A DNA stretch of 64,000 bases, taken from the NCBI RefSeq assembly GCF_016802725.1, contig NC_052665.1, positions 1,116,001-1,180,000 on the forward strand, read 5' to 3'. Source of the DNA: Solenopsis invicta. Taxonomy: Eukaryota; Arthropoda; Insecta; Hymenoptera; Formicidae. Position 1 is the stretch's first letter; each line of letters opens with the position of its first letter. Shown piece after piece: positions 12,765-25,385 of this stretch. The notes under the pieces are model-generated. The model made no database searches and was not told the origin of the DNA. It was given only the letters and a program-made list of their open reading frames with translations. A program made the translations under genes and the position numbers.

Positions 12765-14928
12765 CGCGGACTCACAAGCCGTACTTTCGAAAACTCGTCT
12801 ACTCTATATCTCTATACTCTGGGTCTAGATCGGTGCAACCTTTCCGCATTTTATTACTCGTATTCTATTTGACCTTACACCTTGCATGTTGCTTAACTTC
12901 ATGTAATGCACCGCAGTCACAAGTTAAGATCGCATCGCTCATGCGATCTAAGGCTAATGTAGTTCTTTGATCGACTTTCCGGTTTTTGTTTCTTTTTTTT
13001 TATATTGCATCTCTCGCAGATGAATTCTCGGAGATTATGATATATCGCAAAATGAAGTTATATCCTTGCACGAGCGCAGAGGCATGTTTTGTTTCTCGGC
13101 TAAGATCAATGGCTTGCGCTCTATCGCTTCGCGTTATGCGAAAAATCAAGGGAATAACTTTTTAATTTTTCCCGCATCGCAGACTAGCCGTCCGTATTGT
13201 TTCGCTCTCGGCTCAGAAGATTGAGCTCTGTTCTACTACGTGTTCCGTGCAATCATCTATCATCTGTCCGCGCAAGTCGTAAGTTTTTTCATTCACTCCG
13301 CTTTCCGATGCCGCGTGTTGCAACATACATTCTTATATCGCCAAAGCGTATAACTATATACTGAGAGTCATAAACCATAAACGTCGAGACATTCGTAGCT
13401 GCGATCAAACGGCCACGCGAGAACGCTCGATTCGTTACAAAAGTAAAGTATTACGAACGTTGAAGATAATATTTCCAGAGATTGGACTTGGGAGATTCAG
13501 CCATGGGGAAGGTGCATATTTCGCATTTCGCCAAAATAGTTCGTTGCGTTCGAGAATAAGAGAATGTTATGTCAACAATGTCGAATTTTGCCGGCCAAGC
13601 TTGATACAAAATTCGATATCATAATGTACCAGGCGACTTATCGAGAGATCAAAATTGCTCGCAAACAAACCGTAAGTAACGTACGCGGACAAAACAAAGT
13701 GAAACTAATTTCACGAGTGTACAGTGTGGTGAATCACGAAGAATGCTGTAATATTCGTTTTACTCTTTACTTTGCGATCGTAAAGCGAGGCGGATATACG
13801 CGCGTTTCTACGACACTTAACTGATGTATAATCAAGAGGTGAATACGAACGTAAGTGTGCGTAAACATAAGGGTTGATTAACGATAATGGCGATGCGGGA
13901 CAATTTCCGATAGCGCCTGTCTCTCGATCGCGCGAGGGATACTTTGACAGAGAAGGGGGGGGGGACGGACAAACTGTCGGCACATTGTGCAACGTTACGA
14001 ACGCTACGGGACGTTGGACGTCGGAGGTAATCCAGGGGGATGCGTGCCCGAGAATTCTGATCAGCGCTTTACCTCTTATAGATCCCGCCAATGTGTTATT
14101 ACTGTTAACACCTCTACTTCGTGTAATGCCGCGTACATCATTGCTCCGACGACAACGGCGCCCACGATCTCGGTCCGCGAACGTTCGGTTTCGATGATAC
14201 GCCAATAGATCCGGCCATCATTATTGCTTTCATTCCAGATGTCACACACGCGCCGGGACTGTCTACGTTGTTTTCAATAAGGCGATAACACTTGCGAGAT
14301 ATCGCGCGAAAACGGTAGAAACTCTCAAGAAGATATTATAAATCGCGTTTTTGGTATCCGACGCGGATTATAAAACTGGTGGAAAATTTACTTTGCACCG
14401 AGCAGCCCGAATAAAAGAATAGAATTATAAACAATTGTGAGTTTCATGTTCTTTAATATGCCGTTATTTAGTAAAAATTTGTTGTAAGTCGAGTCCGGAA
14501 GAGAAGATCGGAGCTCGCTGACACAAAAGGTAAGTTGGCATTGCGTTCCGTTTATGTATTTATGGCGAAAGAAACAATGGAAAAATTATCATAAAATATC
14601 TCTTTTACAGTACTGCTTCCAAAGTTTTATTTAAATCAAGTAATCATTATAATAAAAAAGGGAAAAATCTATTTCAAGAGAAAACGAGTAAATTTTCAAG
14701 CGTTTCAAAATATCGCATTAACGTTATTAGTTAAAGAAGTTTCTGCTGCCATACAATATGTTACTTTAAATGATAACAGTAATTTGTGAACAAATAAGTA
14801 AATAATGGAAATCAAACGTATAGGAAAAGGTTTGTTGACTTGTATTTAAGACAAGCTTACATTTAGTTCACGCGCGAGTGAGAAGTGAACATTCAATTAT
14901 AACTTAGCTCAGACAAAATGCTTTAGAT
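12765..14928. other. Spacer or intron; isolated splice-donor-like site at 14,528
   Basis: The tract holds a run of ten G residues near 13,955-13,964 and GC-richer sequence at 13,850-14,250. It also has an isolated AAAAG|GTAAGTTGG at about 14,528/14,529, which matches the donor consensus on the plus strand. The sequence upstream of that donor has stops in all useful frames, so it could only be a non-coding exon. I do not call one. Confidence 0.45.
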
Positions 14929-15053
14929 TTAGGCTGCGTTCGCTTTGGCGCTTACAATGCTTTAAGCATCGTTTCATCCTTGTTATTTATCAAATATTAC
15001 ACAAGAATAAATGATACAAGCCCTGTAAGTGCCAAAATGAATGTAGCCTTAAT
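14929..15053. mobile_element. Short MITE-like inverted repeat (about 125 bp)
   Basis: The left end reads TTAGGCTGCGTTCGCTTTGG followed by CGCTTACA. The reverse complement of the right end reads TTAAGGCTACATTCATTTTG followed by GCACTTACA. The two halves pair over about 55 bp with scattered mismatches and almost no loop. There is no coding capacity. This fits a small non-autonomous DNA transposon, but the target duplication is not clear enough to name the superfamily. Confidence 0.6.
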
Positions 15054-15864
15054 ATTTCTCTGTTGAAATAAACTACATTTACTATAATTCACATTTGTTT
15101 TTCTTTATAGCATCGTTTTGCTATTCGATCATCCCAAGGCACTTCAAAAGATAATCTTTAACCAAGAATTACACAACTCTTTACTTTAATTTAATATGGA
15201 ATTTGCTGTATAACCAACTTGCCATCAGAGCAAGATCCAGCATGTTCGTATTTTACTTGTTATGCAAAAAAATAAGTTTCGCTATACTTATTATACAAAA
15301 AAATAAACTACACTACTTCGTAGTATATGTATATAGAATGGTTCCCAGCACAAAAATGCAGAGAAAAGTTCTCTCTATCACGTTAATACAGTTTAATCAT
15401 AATAATTGGTTGTTTAAAATGTTGAAGTTATGAAAATTGTGCTAGCGAGCCCCGGTCTCTCCTAGTACGCCGCTATTGCATCAATTTTCATCCCTCAAAA
15501 TCATGTAGGTCATAATGACTTACAATTAGTTCGATCTTCAAATTCATGGAGAAAGGTAAAGGCAGTACCATTAAAAGAAATACTGTCTTTGAGACTATTT
15601 TCTCTGTTTATCAAATGTGTTTTTTCGATCATAGTAATCATTCGGGTCGTCTGTTATCATTCAGAGCAAAGTTCTTATCATAATGTCCTGATTTTCTTCG
15701 AAGAAGAGCGAATTTATCGCTTTGCTTTGAGCAATCTCGACTTGTCCTGATCAAACGTCTGCTTTCGCAAACATCTCGCGGGTATACTCGGATCACTCTA
15801 ATGAATGTTTGGTGAAGTCACATGTGTCATCGACCGTTCTCGAAGATTCGTAATACACGAGAAG
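15054..15864. other. AT-rich spacer, no gene seen
   Basis: It lies beyond the 3' end proposed for the minus-strand exon at 16.1-16.3 kb. A 76-codon plus-strand frame at 15,203-15,433 is AT-driven and not supported. Confidence 0.5.
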
Positions 15865-15879
15865 AAAATATCAGCGATA

Positions 15880-15885
15880 TTTATT
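15880..15885 (-). terminator. Candidate polyadenylation signal AATAAA
   Basis: TTTATT on the plus strand gives AATAAA on the minus strand, about 220 bp downstream of the stop codon of the candidate terminal exon at 16,105. The spacing suits a short 3' untranslated region. The hexamer is common by chance in AT-rich DNA, so the support comes mainly from its position. Confidence 0.35.
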
Positions 15886-16104
15886 GTTTAGTAAATTTCA
15901 CATTTGATCATTTATATTTTTAACAAATGTTATTGTTATGTATTGCAGGTTGAAGAAAATCAGATAAAAAATCTCTCGGTTATCGTTCACCAGAGAAAGT
16001 ATCGTTAAGTAATGTCACAGTTATTTCGAATATTCGAACACAATTATGAAATGGTGTAGTACAAAGAATAATAAATTGATGATGATCAGAGTCGATACAA
16101 GTCC

Positions 16105-16308
16105 TCACTTATCCTCCTTGTGATCCTTACTATCTTGTACAAACCATCGGTGTTGCCAATATCTAGAGGGTTGATCTCGGCATGGCGGGTAATGAATGTT
16201 TATTAGGGCAGGATCCGTTGACGGATCTCCGTAGACTCGAGACGGATCGATATGCGTTGGTCTAGACGTTCGTGCCTCGAAATAATTGGTTGACTCTGAT
16301 CCTGCATT
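16105..16308 (-). CDS. Candidate terminal coding exon, protein family not recognised
   Basis: A minus-strand frame of 67 codons ends at TGA (16,105). It is preceded at 16,309 by a good acceptor: a pyrimidine-rich stretch, then CACAG, then the exon. The frame continues open upstream to an ATG at 16,398, so an unspliced 97-codon reading is also possible. Codon use is even and the peptide looks like real protein: rich in Ser, Thr, Pro, Asp and Arg, with a Tyr-Pro-Pro-Cys segment, two Trp residues near the end and a charged Lys/Asp/Glu tail. No transmembrane segment or known motif is visible. AATAAA at 15,880-15,885 could end the transcript. Upstream exons would lie at higher coordinates; none can be joined with confidence. 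Confidence 0.42.
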   Translation of the reverse strand, partial: NAGSESTNYFEARTSRPTHIDPSRVYGDPSTDPALINIHYPPCRDQPSRYWQHRWFVQDSKDHKEDK

Positions 16309-16906
16309 CTGTGTTCGTGAGAGGTAAACATTTGCGATTGCCTGCGCTTCAAATACGTCCACGTACCAACATAAATCAATAAAGCTGCTCAAAGTCATTT
16401 AAGGTATTCTCGGATAGTAATGATTTCAAAACTGAATTTTCTTTTTGACTATTTTCTGATATATCTTTGTATATATGAAATTTGATTAACATTGTAAATC
16501 GTATTTGTCATCGTATTTGTTATAATTCTCAAATCTATAAATTTGCTCTTTTTAGATTGAAAAATCTATTTAAGTACTAAATAACATTACCTATGAGTCA
16601 TGTAACTTTTCATAAATGTCGATATACAAGAACAACTGCATTTGCATAAATGACAATATCCTACATCGGTGTCTGATGTTCGCAATTATGTACCACGTGG
16701 AAATAGAAGTAGCTAAAGTTTAACTAGCTTCGCAATGGAATGGTCTCGTTTTCTTCATCAACTCAAATTGCGGGAATTAGCTTCTGGCCCCTGTCCAGAT
16801 TACTTCTGTATTCTCTACTGCGTCTTGTCTCATTTGATTTGATGTTAGTTTTGATGTTAATTTTGAAAATGGTGAACGAGCAATAAGTAATGACAAATGT
16901 TTTTGA

Positions 16907-16949
<43 letters not shown>

Positions 16950-18369
16950 ACTAATATCAATATCTCAAAGAAAATTTTTTTATGATATTCAATTTTTTCT
17001 TTTCAATATAATAATTTACGTAACGCAGCATATTAACATATTTAATTTCACTTTGAACGGGCAATATCATCGCGCTAATGGCGTAATTATCCGGTAATGC
17101 TTTAACCGAGGGACGGATAACGCATCGGCCAGAGTAGGCAAAATTACAACGAAATTGCAGCGAAAGAATTGATACGTAGCGCGTTAAATTCAGTTTCACG
17201 GTAGTGTCGGTGTGCATTACGGCCAGCCGAATTTCTCGTATCTGACCAAATTCGAGTGACCAGGGGGATAAATTGTTGCACGCTTTTCGCAGAGCGGCTG
17301 CCGGAGAATTGTGCATTTGCGTCACGTAACCTGTTTTACGTTAGCGCTTTTGTTCCGCATGAATCTTATTAGCGCCAACCATTTTACAGGAAATTGAGTT
17401 AAACAGTTTTCTGCATTAAAGCTTTCGCTTTCCTTTCGGGTCGCTATTGGCCTACAGGAAGTCGTGCAGAAGATCGTGATTGGTGAGGGAGAGGGTTAAC
17501 ATATTTCGTTAATTTCAACTGCCGTGTTCATTAAACGTTTCAAAGAGAAAGCATATATATAGATTATGTAACCTCTTTGTTATCACTGTCATTTGTCATG
17601 ATCGGCTTATGTATCAGAATGCACACGTTACGTAATTCAATTATTACATAACAAAGTTCAGCTTCACAAATATCAATCAGTAGATATATTTAAAGGCAAC
17701 GATTGTAAAAAATTTGATTTTAAAACTTGTAAAACGTGAACAAATTTTAAAACACAAGTTAAAATCACTAACTGCGGAAATTTTGCTATTATTTTTTATA
17801 TTTAACGTGTCTGACAGCATAGAATTATAGAACGCTGAAATATAGGCAAATAATTTTGTTCGATTAAATGGATCGATATAATGTTCAATAAATGCAATGT
17901 CTGGCAAGATATTGGATATAATTACTTTATATAACAGGGTTCGTCGTGGATTAACTTAGTTTGTGCTACATCCCCCAAAAAACAAGCGATATAGTTACTG
18001 CCTAACATAGTTATATTACAGTAACATGTTGTCTAAGTATATATAATGCACAGGATAATTCCTATCATCTTCATAAACCGCACGCACGTATTGATCGTAA
18101 CGCGAATATGCGTGTATACAGGGTGGTCCGGAAGCATACTAATAACGGAAATGTATTTCATGATTAAAGCTTTGGTTCTTTTTCAAAAATTTAAATAAAG
18201 ATTTAATCCTACGGTTAATTAATATTAAAGAGACTATTAAGTGAGTGCGAAAGTCTTGAACCTTTCTAAAGAGATAGTGATGTTATTCGTGTTAAATATA
18301 TGGCTGATGTTACGCGAATTACATATTGTTGAAAAGGTAACGTAAAAAAACTGTAAAAGGTAACGTAAA
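16309..18369. other. Spacer or intron, no supported gene
   Basis: AT-rich with a GC-richer patch at 17,040-17,480. It includes the CT microsatellite listed separately. At about 18,120 there is a CAGGGTGGTCCGGAAG motif that resembles one end of common insect repeats, but no matching second end was found. Confidence 0.5.
16911..16948. repeat. (CT)n microsatellite
   Basis: About 16 perfect CT units followed by an interrupted CTTTCTCT tail. It generates Arg/Glu or Ser/Leu spurious frames on the two strands. Confidence 0.95.
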
Positions 18370-18666
18370 AAAAGTAGGTGCTATTTCAGTTATTTACAAT
18401 GATATTTTGTATCAGCAAAGATAAATGTAAGAGAAAAAGAATATTAGCGTGCAATTATAATGTACGAGTTTCGGAAGGGAACAAAAATAGTAGATGCTGT
18501 AGAAAAATTGGAAATTTTCCAAATTTATCACAAATGTTTCTTACAACTTCCTTATTTGTTCCTTTCCGAAACATGTACATTGTAATTAAATACAAATATC
18601 CTTTTCTAAGACTCATTTTCGCTGACGTAAAATAACACTGTAAATAACTCAAATAGCACTTTTTGT
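18370..18666. repeat. Near-continuous inverted repeat (about 145-bp arms, almost no loop)
   Basis: The sequence from 18,370 pairs with the reverse complement of the sequence ending at 18,666. Examples are GTGCTATTTCAGTTATTTAC against GTGCTATTTGAGTTATTTAC, and GTTTCGGAAGGGAACAAA against GTTTCGGAAAGGAACAAA. The centre lies at about 18,515 within TTGGAAATTTTCCAA. The arms are roughly three-quarters identical. Two short direct copies of GGTAACGTAAAAAA precede the left arm (about 18,335-18,373). The right arm is part of a minus-strand open frame (18,455-18,739) of unknown nature. It may be a fold-back transposon or an old inverted duplication of part of that frame. Confidence 0.65.
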
Positions 18667-21100
18667 GATGGACAGCTCTTGGCATCACTTTTCCAACATA
18701 TAATTCACCGTAGTATCTACCAGCGTTGATATCTACCACTGTAACAAGAGCAACGCCAAAAAAGAGCCGAGACCTTTGTGTATTGACCCAACATAATATA
18801 TCCAGATAAATTGAATTTCAAAAGCATAATGACAACAATTTTTCTTGCAATAAATTTTGCTAAAGTAAACTTTGAAAAAAATATTTGCAACGCTGTTAAT
18901 AGACCATACTTATTAAAAATGTAAAAAGTCAGATATGATGGGCGCCAGTTAATTCTCGTCGATTAATACGCTTTTAGGAAATACATATATCTCTGCTTTC
19001 AATATCCACGTTTTTATCGACTACTCTATAGCGCGAATTCGTGAAATTCATATAATAAGCGGCAAATATATGCAATATGATTTTTGTTTGCCAAGATGAA
19101 TTCTGCCAACGTTGCACAACGAGCAATAGTGGCATGGAGATGGAAGAGATCGAGCTTGAGAAAGGGATGCGAATTGAAAGACTCCACTTTAGCATACCCG
19201 ACCCCGTTCTTCCCACCTCCAAACACTGGCAGTTCTGCTACAGTTACAGTTGCAGTGTGCGACTATGTGGGACGCAAAGACGAAGTCGGGGAGAAACGGG
19301 TTGGCGCGTTTTTATTTACGACCTCGCCCAATGAAATAACGGCTGCGAAGGGGCGTGCAATTGCCTTCTCATCTCAGCGACCCACATAAGCGCTCATTGG
19401 CTTTTCCTAAAAACGTTAATTGCTTGGTGTTAATAAAGAGTAAACTCCGACGTTTCGTCCACTCCGTAATTGCGTTCTCGTTTGAATTCAACTTAAAAAA
19501 TAAATAAATAAATAAAAAAGAAAAATTTTACCGTTGTGTCTATGATTCGCGAGTTTTAAGAATGTGTCACATTTCAAACTATAACTAAAAATTTTAAAAT
19601 TTTATAAACCATTCTATTATTACGTTTGTGTATTTGTGTAAAGTTTTAGTATAACTCTTTTATTAATTTAAGTTTTTTTCATTTTTTGCTCTTAAATCTT
19701 ATGAAAATCGTGTTTTATTGTATTTATTTACAAATTTAACAATGTTTACTTAAACAAATAATATTACAAATTAAATAAAATTTTCTACTCTAATAAATAT
19801 TTGTGCAAAATTTTATTTATATCCACTCACTCGTTTAAAAGTTATTTATTTTATCTAAAATTACAGAAAAACGAGGTCATTTTTGCTAAGCCATTATAAG
19901 CCAAATTTTTTTTTACAGTTAATTTCAGAACTAAAATTTGAATATTTACGACAAAATTTATTGTCGTTGATTAAGAAAAAAAAAAAGAAACCTAAATCTA
20001 AAAAGCTTACAGTTTTTACAAATTTTGATAATTTTTAGTCAGTACTGTAGAGTCCAAATGTTCTTAAATTGTAATACGATTATCCCAAAAATGATGAAAC
20101 AAATCATGCGATAAAATTATTTATCGTATGTTTGCGCATCGTTCGCTAGGAAGATTGTGACGTATCGCATTATGAAGAGAGAATTCCGAACATGTACGTC
20201 ATTCGCCGAGTTCGTCCGTAAGCACCGCTTTTTGAGCTAAACGTCGGAGTTGCCTTGTCCGAAACTTTTCGACCGTGTTGTGTCGCTTAGACAGGCAGTA
20301 GGGGCAGCGAATTATTCGACGCTCACCGACAGACTGTCATGGTTGTTTGCCGAAGTGAATGTAGAACGATCAATGTGAAGCTTCCTGTCCGCTGATGGCT
20401 GCACCGTTAGCCATTAATGCTCTCATCGACACTCGGACTGTTCTATTTTTTGTTCCCCCTTATGTACTTACCCCTCATGTGTAAACTTATTTCATATGCT
20501 TTTACGTTATTCAAGCAATTTCTTTAAAATTTTTTAAAAATTTAGTAACGTTATAAAATATTATAAAATAATATAATACAAATTGTAAAGTTGAACAAAC
20601 AATTAATACATTATTTGTATCTCATTTATTATATAAATCAATCTATTAAATAAATTGGATTTTTAATAGATTTATTGGATTTATAAATTCAAAATAAAGA
20701 CTTTGATTATATAAATAAATTGTGAATAGATGTTTGTGTAATAATCACAGTTTAATAAAGAATACAGATTTTTTATTTTTGCAATTTACTGTTAACGAAC
20801 TGGAGATGATGATAGAGCACGAATAATACATAGCAATAATGGCGCTCAATTTATCTTGACAGAATAAACAAAGGGCAAATCATGAGAGGGAACTATTATC
20901 GTAGCTGCAACGTTGTATTTACGCAACTATTATCAAATATAATTCTATATTAGATAAAAGATTTAACTCTTTTTTGCTCTTTGCCGTACTATTCTTATTC
21001 AGGTAAGTATTCGGTCATATTTTCGGATATTATAGCTACTATACTCTTAATTATTTGCACATAATTATAATTTGCAACAAATATAAATAATATTAAATAT
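18667..21100. other. AT-rich spacer or intron, no supported gene
   Basis: Mostly A/T, with an AAAT tetranucleotide run at about 19,499-19,517 and GC-richer islands at 19,080-19,400 and 20,150-20,420. Overlapping short frames on both strands at 18,974-19,389 are not supported. Confidence 0.5.
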
Positions 21101-24100
21101 ATCCTTAAAAACAAAAAACGCTCTAGCATTTAAATCGCTTGGAACTCTTGAAAAATTTGAGTGAATCCGAATTCTTTCACAGCTCTCTTGAACATTTTTC
21201 CTTTTCTATATCGATGCACCCTGCTAAGCAATAAGCGGGGTTGATCGATTTTCCTGAATTCAATTAGACGCGACATATTGCAGATGCGGATCGTCGACGC
21301 GGGTGGTCCATGCCTCGATTTCGTCTCGAGTCGCCTCGCGGCCGTGAAAACGTTTACACCATGAAAAACACGGTAGAATGCCGCCTCCCTCCACGAGATT
21401 GCATTAATTCCACGCGCGACACGTAACCCTAGCAATAAAGTGGCGTAATTGCCGATGCGCCTGTGCCCCTTTGAGCGCCGAGCAGGAGGAGGAAACCCCC
21501 ATCGGCATCGAACGCGGAAAGTACGCGCGATGCATGCGGGGGAAAAGGGGTCATCGACGTACAAATCCACTCCAACATATCCTACACGCAGGCAGACAGT
21601 GGGTCGACTTATGCGAGCCACGTGCACCATTCTAATTTGCTTACGAGCTACGGTCTTAAAGCACAATGCGCCACGGGCTCCGGGAATACGTGCGTCGGTC
21701 GGCCGTACGGACAATGCACAATGTGCCCTACACTTTCGCCCCCGCATTGTTTCTCGAGTTCGCGAGTCCAATGATATCGCCATAGTTTTGTCATCTACGT
21801 CCGCACGATTGCGGTCCATTCTGGTTAACGGAACTAATGTAAAGCGCATGAGAAAGGATGCGAATAACTTATTTAACGATCCAACTCGCGAACGGCAGTA
21901 AGTTTGTTTTAATCACCCGACTATATCACAAATTTGCACTAGTTACTTAAGAAACTTTGCTGGTTTTAAGAAATGTTGAAAGATATCGAATTATCAAAAA
22001 TTAAGTACGCTCGACTCTTCTTTTTTTCTATAACAAAAACCAAATATTACAACCATTATAATAATAACATGGAATGTAATATACATTTGCATACTAAATA
22101 TTTTTGTATTTAAAAACAGTTTACAAAGAAATGAGCAATTAGCGTTTCGACTACAATCCCTAAGATCAAATCGAGTGAGTCGAAATGTGGTCCCAAAGTT
22201 TTTGAGTTGAGACTAGCACTAAAGGTTTTATTTCATTCTCTCATTTCGTCCGTAACGTATCTGGTCCAATTTAAATTCCAAGTAAGACCAGCGCGGAAAG
22301 CCCGAAGGACCTAATATAATTCTGAATACAAGGGGGCACCCGGTACGCCTGGGATCTAACTTGCATACATTTGCCAAATAGGCACGTTAACGTTAAGAAT
22401 AGCGTCTGCATGCCTTCCCGTAACAAAAAGAACGAATATATTTCTCGTCAAATATATATTATATTACGTTACAGCGTTACTACGTATGTAAATTAACTGT
22501 CAGTTTATTTATATTATGGAAATATCTCTTATTTCAGGTAATTAATTGTAACGAATCTCCTAATGAAAGTACGATTAAAAATTATTGAACCGATACATGT
22601 ATAAACCGCAATAATGCGGTAACGCATATGCCTTAAAGCAAAATGAAATTTTGTTTTGACTGGTAATTCTGCGATGTTACATATCGATCGGATCTGCAAT
22701 GCAGATTACGATATTCGAGCATGTCAAGTGAGCTTTGCAGCTGTATGCAGTTTTGGGAAATTACCTTTTTGATCCAAGTCATGTTTCTTAATCGAACATA
22801 TATTAAAATCGTCTATCAAAATTGTTCAATTTTTAGATATAATCTTCGACATTTCGTAAAATCACAAATGCATGAATAATCGGAGATAGAATGTTAAAAG
22901 AATCGTAATTACGTATAATAAACATGCGTTAATAAAAGTTCGTAAATTATGCGTTGAAAATTGGAGCATATGGTTGTTAACTACCGAAAACTTTACTTTT
23001 ATTATGCAAAGTTAATTTGGCACGCTCGTTGCGTCGTTCTACGCAAGCATCCTCTTTATTCCGTACGTACCAACACGATCTATATCTTCTTGCGTGTAGT
23101 AGTGATGCATCGTTGCTGCTGGGTCGGCTTGCGGTAGCAATTGAATCACACGGGCGACAGTTTATGGCCGTACGATGATCATCACGACCAATACAGCGGT
23201 CACTTTACTCTGCTATTACTCACTTCCATCTCAAACAGTCGCGCAGGCCACCCATTCGCCACTTCCGGTACGGTATTGTTCCTACAAGTTTGGCCGTGCG
23301 CAGATTCGCACAGATGTATGTGCACGCGTACACACGCGTACGGCGCTTGATCCTTCGTGCGCGATGATGCCCCTTCGAAAATGGCGGAATCCACGTGAAC
23401 GCGGGACAAGGTCGACGTCCGTACAAGAGAGAACACGACGAATGTAACGCGATCGTCCGAGCGTACACTTGACAAGAAAAAGCTCACTGCATGCGCGTAT
23501 TTGGGCGCGGGCGTTCACCTCTCACATTTCGCGCCATGACTGCTGTGCGCGTGGTTACGAGAATCCTGCGCTACGAAGATCAACGCGTAAAACTTGTTAC
23601 GTCGCAAATTTTTTTTTTTCTATTTTTTATCTCTACGATCAGCGAAAAATTGGATTTTCGTGCCAAGAGAGTCTCCGAATAATTCACAGCATACGATTTA
23701 TCAAGTCTCTCGTCTTATGTAACGCGGATCTTACAAGTACGAGGAACGATGACTTCTCACATGATCGTAGCACCTGCTAATGTCCCTGTGAGACGTTGAC
23801 CCGATTCAAGGTTATGACAGGAACAATTGGTCCAGAAGGTAGCGCCAACGGCTCGTCACAACGGAAACGTCGATGATGCGGTTCTCTCTCCGGAAGAAAT
23901 GGAGAGTGCGTCTCACCCTTGACCAAACGTGTCTCACGCACTGCACCTTCTTCCGCCCACTCGTTTTTCTTTCCCCTTTTTTTACCGGTCCAACCAAGTC
24001 AACAACAATAGGGACACGGAGTAAAACGACAAGCCCGATAACATTGTGGCACAACGCTCCTTCGCAAGCCGATTCTGCGCAGAGTGTCGGTCGCACATTC

Positions 24101-25361
24101 GGAGAGGCCGACAGCAGCCACGCTACACGAAGAGGATGTCGGCGATCGTGGCGCCATCCGCGACGGGAGGGGCGTCGGTGGTCGACTCGGGGTGCACGCC
24201 GACTGCCACCCCCGCGACATCCCATCCGCCGCCACCTCTGCCCTGTTCCTTCGCTCTCATTCTCCTCTCGCTCTCGCACCATCGTACTCCCGCCGCTCCC
24301 GCAACCCCATCGACCTACCGTCTTCCCTGCCGACGTACCCGCGCATCCCCCTGCCGCCACCTTGCACCCTCCGTTCCCTCACGCTATCCCGCTCGCTCTA
24401 TCGTGGCAGCCACCACCGGCTGCGGTATCGATTGGCCCAGTTGTCCCTCGTCAGAGCACGGCAGTCGCTCCAACATCCGAACACGGCCCACCACCGCCTT
24501 CTTCACCTTCATAGCCATCTTCACCTGCCGCTCCTCTCCCCCCCCCTCCCCTCCTCTTTCCTATCTCCTGCGCGTTCATCTCTTTTTCGGCGCGCGGTGA
24601 TACAAATTGCAAAAAGGTATTTCACGCTACTGTAATGCGGCAAGTTGGTAATGGGCAGATTTTTACGACTATCACTTCCGCCGTCGATCAGAGTGGCATG
24701 TTTTTTATCGCAAAGGAGAAGCGATTGTATTCGCGAAAAGGGACTTGATATGATGTGAACGGTAAAGGACGATAGATTGGATTAACGGTCCATCGATTGT
24801 TTGGATAGCGGAAGGGATGTTTTTATGACGTCGCGAGAACGCGTAGTATTGATTAACTTCGTGTGGATGATCCCCGAAACTGATAAGAAAATAGGATTAA
24901 AAAGCTGCTTCTTCGTAATCCTGTTATCATTAGGGTGGAGCGGCAAAAATTTATGTGATCAATTCAATACCCAGATACTGGAATAATGTTATTCTTGCTT
25001 GCACACTGACAGAAAGGAGGAAAATATATCTATAAGATACTGCTGTCATTTGAGATACCAAGATATTTGTAAAGCTCTTAATTAGCGAAAGATTCTTAAA
25101 TTCTGGAATTTTAATTCTTAATTAAACCGTCTTAAATTAGCCAACGATTAAGTTAGATAAAGCTTGGTTCGACCTGTATTTTCCGATATCGGGCGAACGG
25201 TAAGAAGGTAAACGAGGTGCCATCACGGAAATACGAGCGAACAGAGCAATGTTCGTCGGCGGTCGTGAGTAGAGCGTGGCGGAAAACAGGGGGCGAGTAT
25301 AAGCGACAAAGGAGCCAGGCATTATTATATGGCGAGGCTCTGAATGCATGACAATGCCAGG
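21101..25361. other. Spacer with two CpG/GC-rich blocks (about 21.29-21.90 and 23.1-24.6 kb)
   Basis: The first block carries a 239-codon minus-strand frame and a 150-codon plus-strand frame. The second carries three long plus-strand frames and one minus-strand frame that overlap. Several frames being open at once is what GC-rich, stop-poor sequence produces, and none shows a domain. Within the second block the plus strand at 24,135-24,600 is strongly pyrimidine-rich (Pro/Ser/Thr/Ala codons). It could be the low-complexity amino-terminal exon of a regulatory protein: an ATG at about 24,136 opens Ala, Val, Ser and Thr-rich sequence. No splice structure was found. Confidence 0.4.
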
Positions 25362-25385
25362 CTCTCTCTCTCTCTCTCTCTCTCT
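25362..25385. repeat. (CT)12 microsatellite
   Basis: A perfect dinucleotide run at the edge of a GC-richer segment. Confidence 0.95.

Noticed and set aside
14500..14535. AAAAG|GTAAGT donor as the end of an exon
   Set aside because: Upstream frames are closed and no acceptor or transcript feature was found. At most a non-coding exon.
18120..18140. CAGGGTGGTCCGG motif as a transposon end
   Set aside because: No second end in inverted or direct orientation was found nearby.
21130..21849. Longest open frame, 239 codons, minus strand
   Set aside because: Lies in a CpG-rich, stop-poor block with a 150-codon frame on the opposite strand. It is Arg-rich, with no domain and no splice context.
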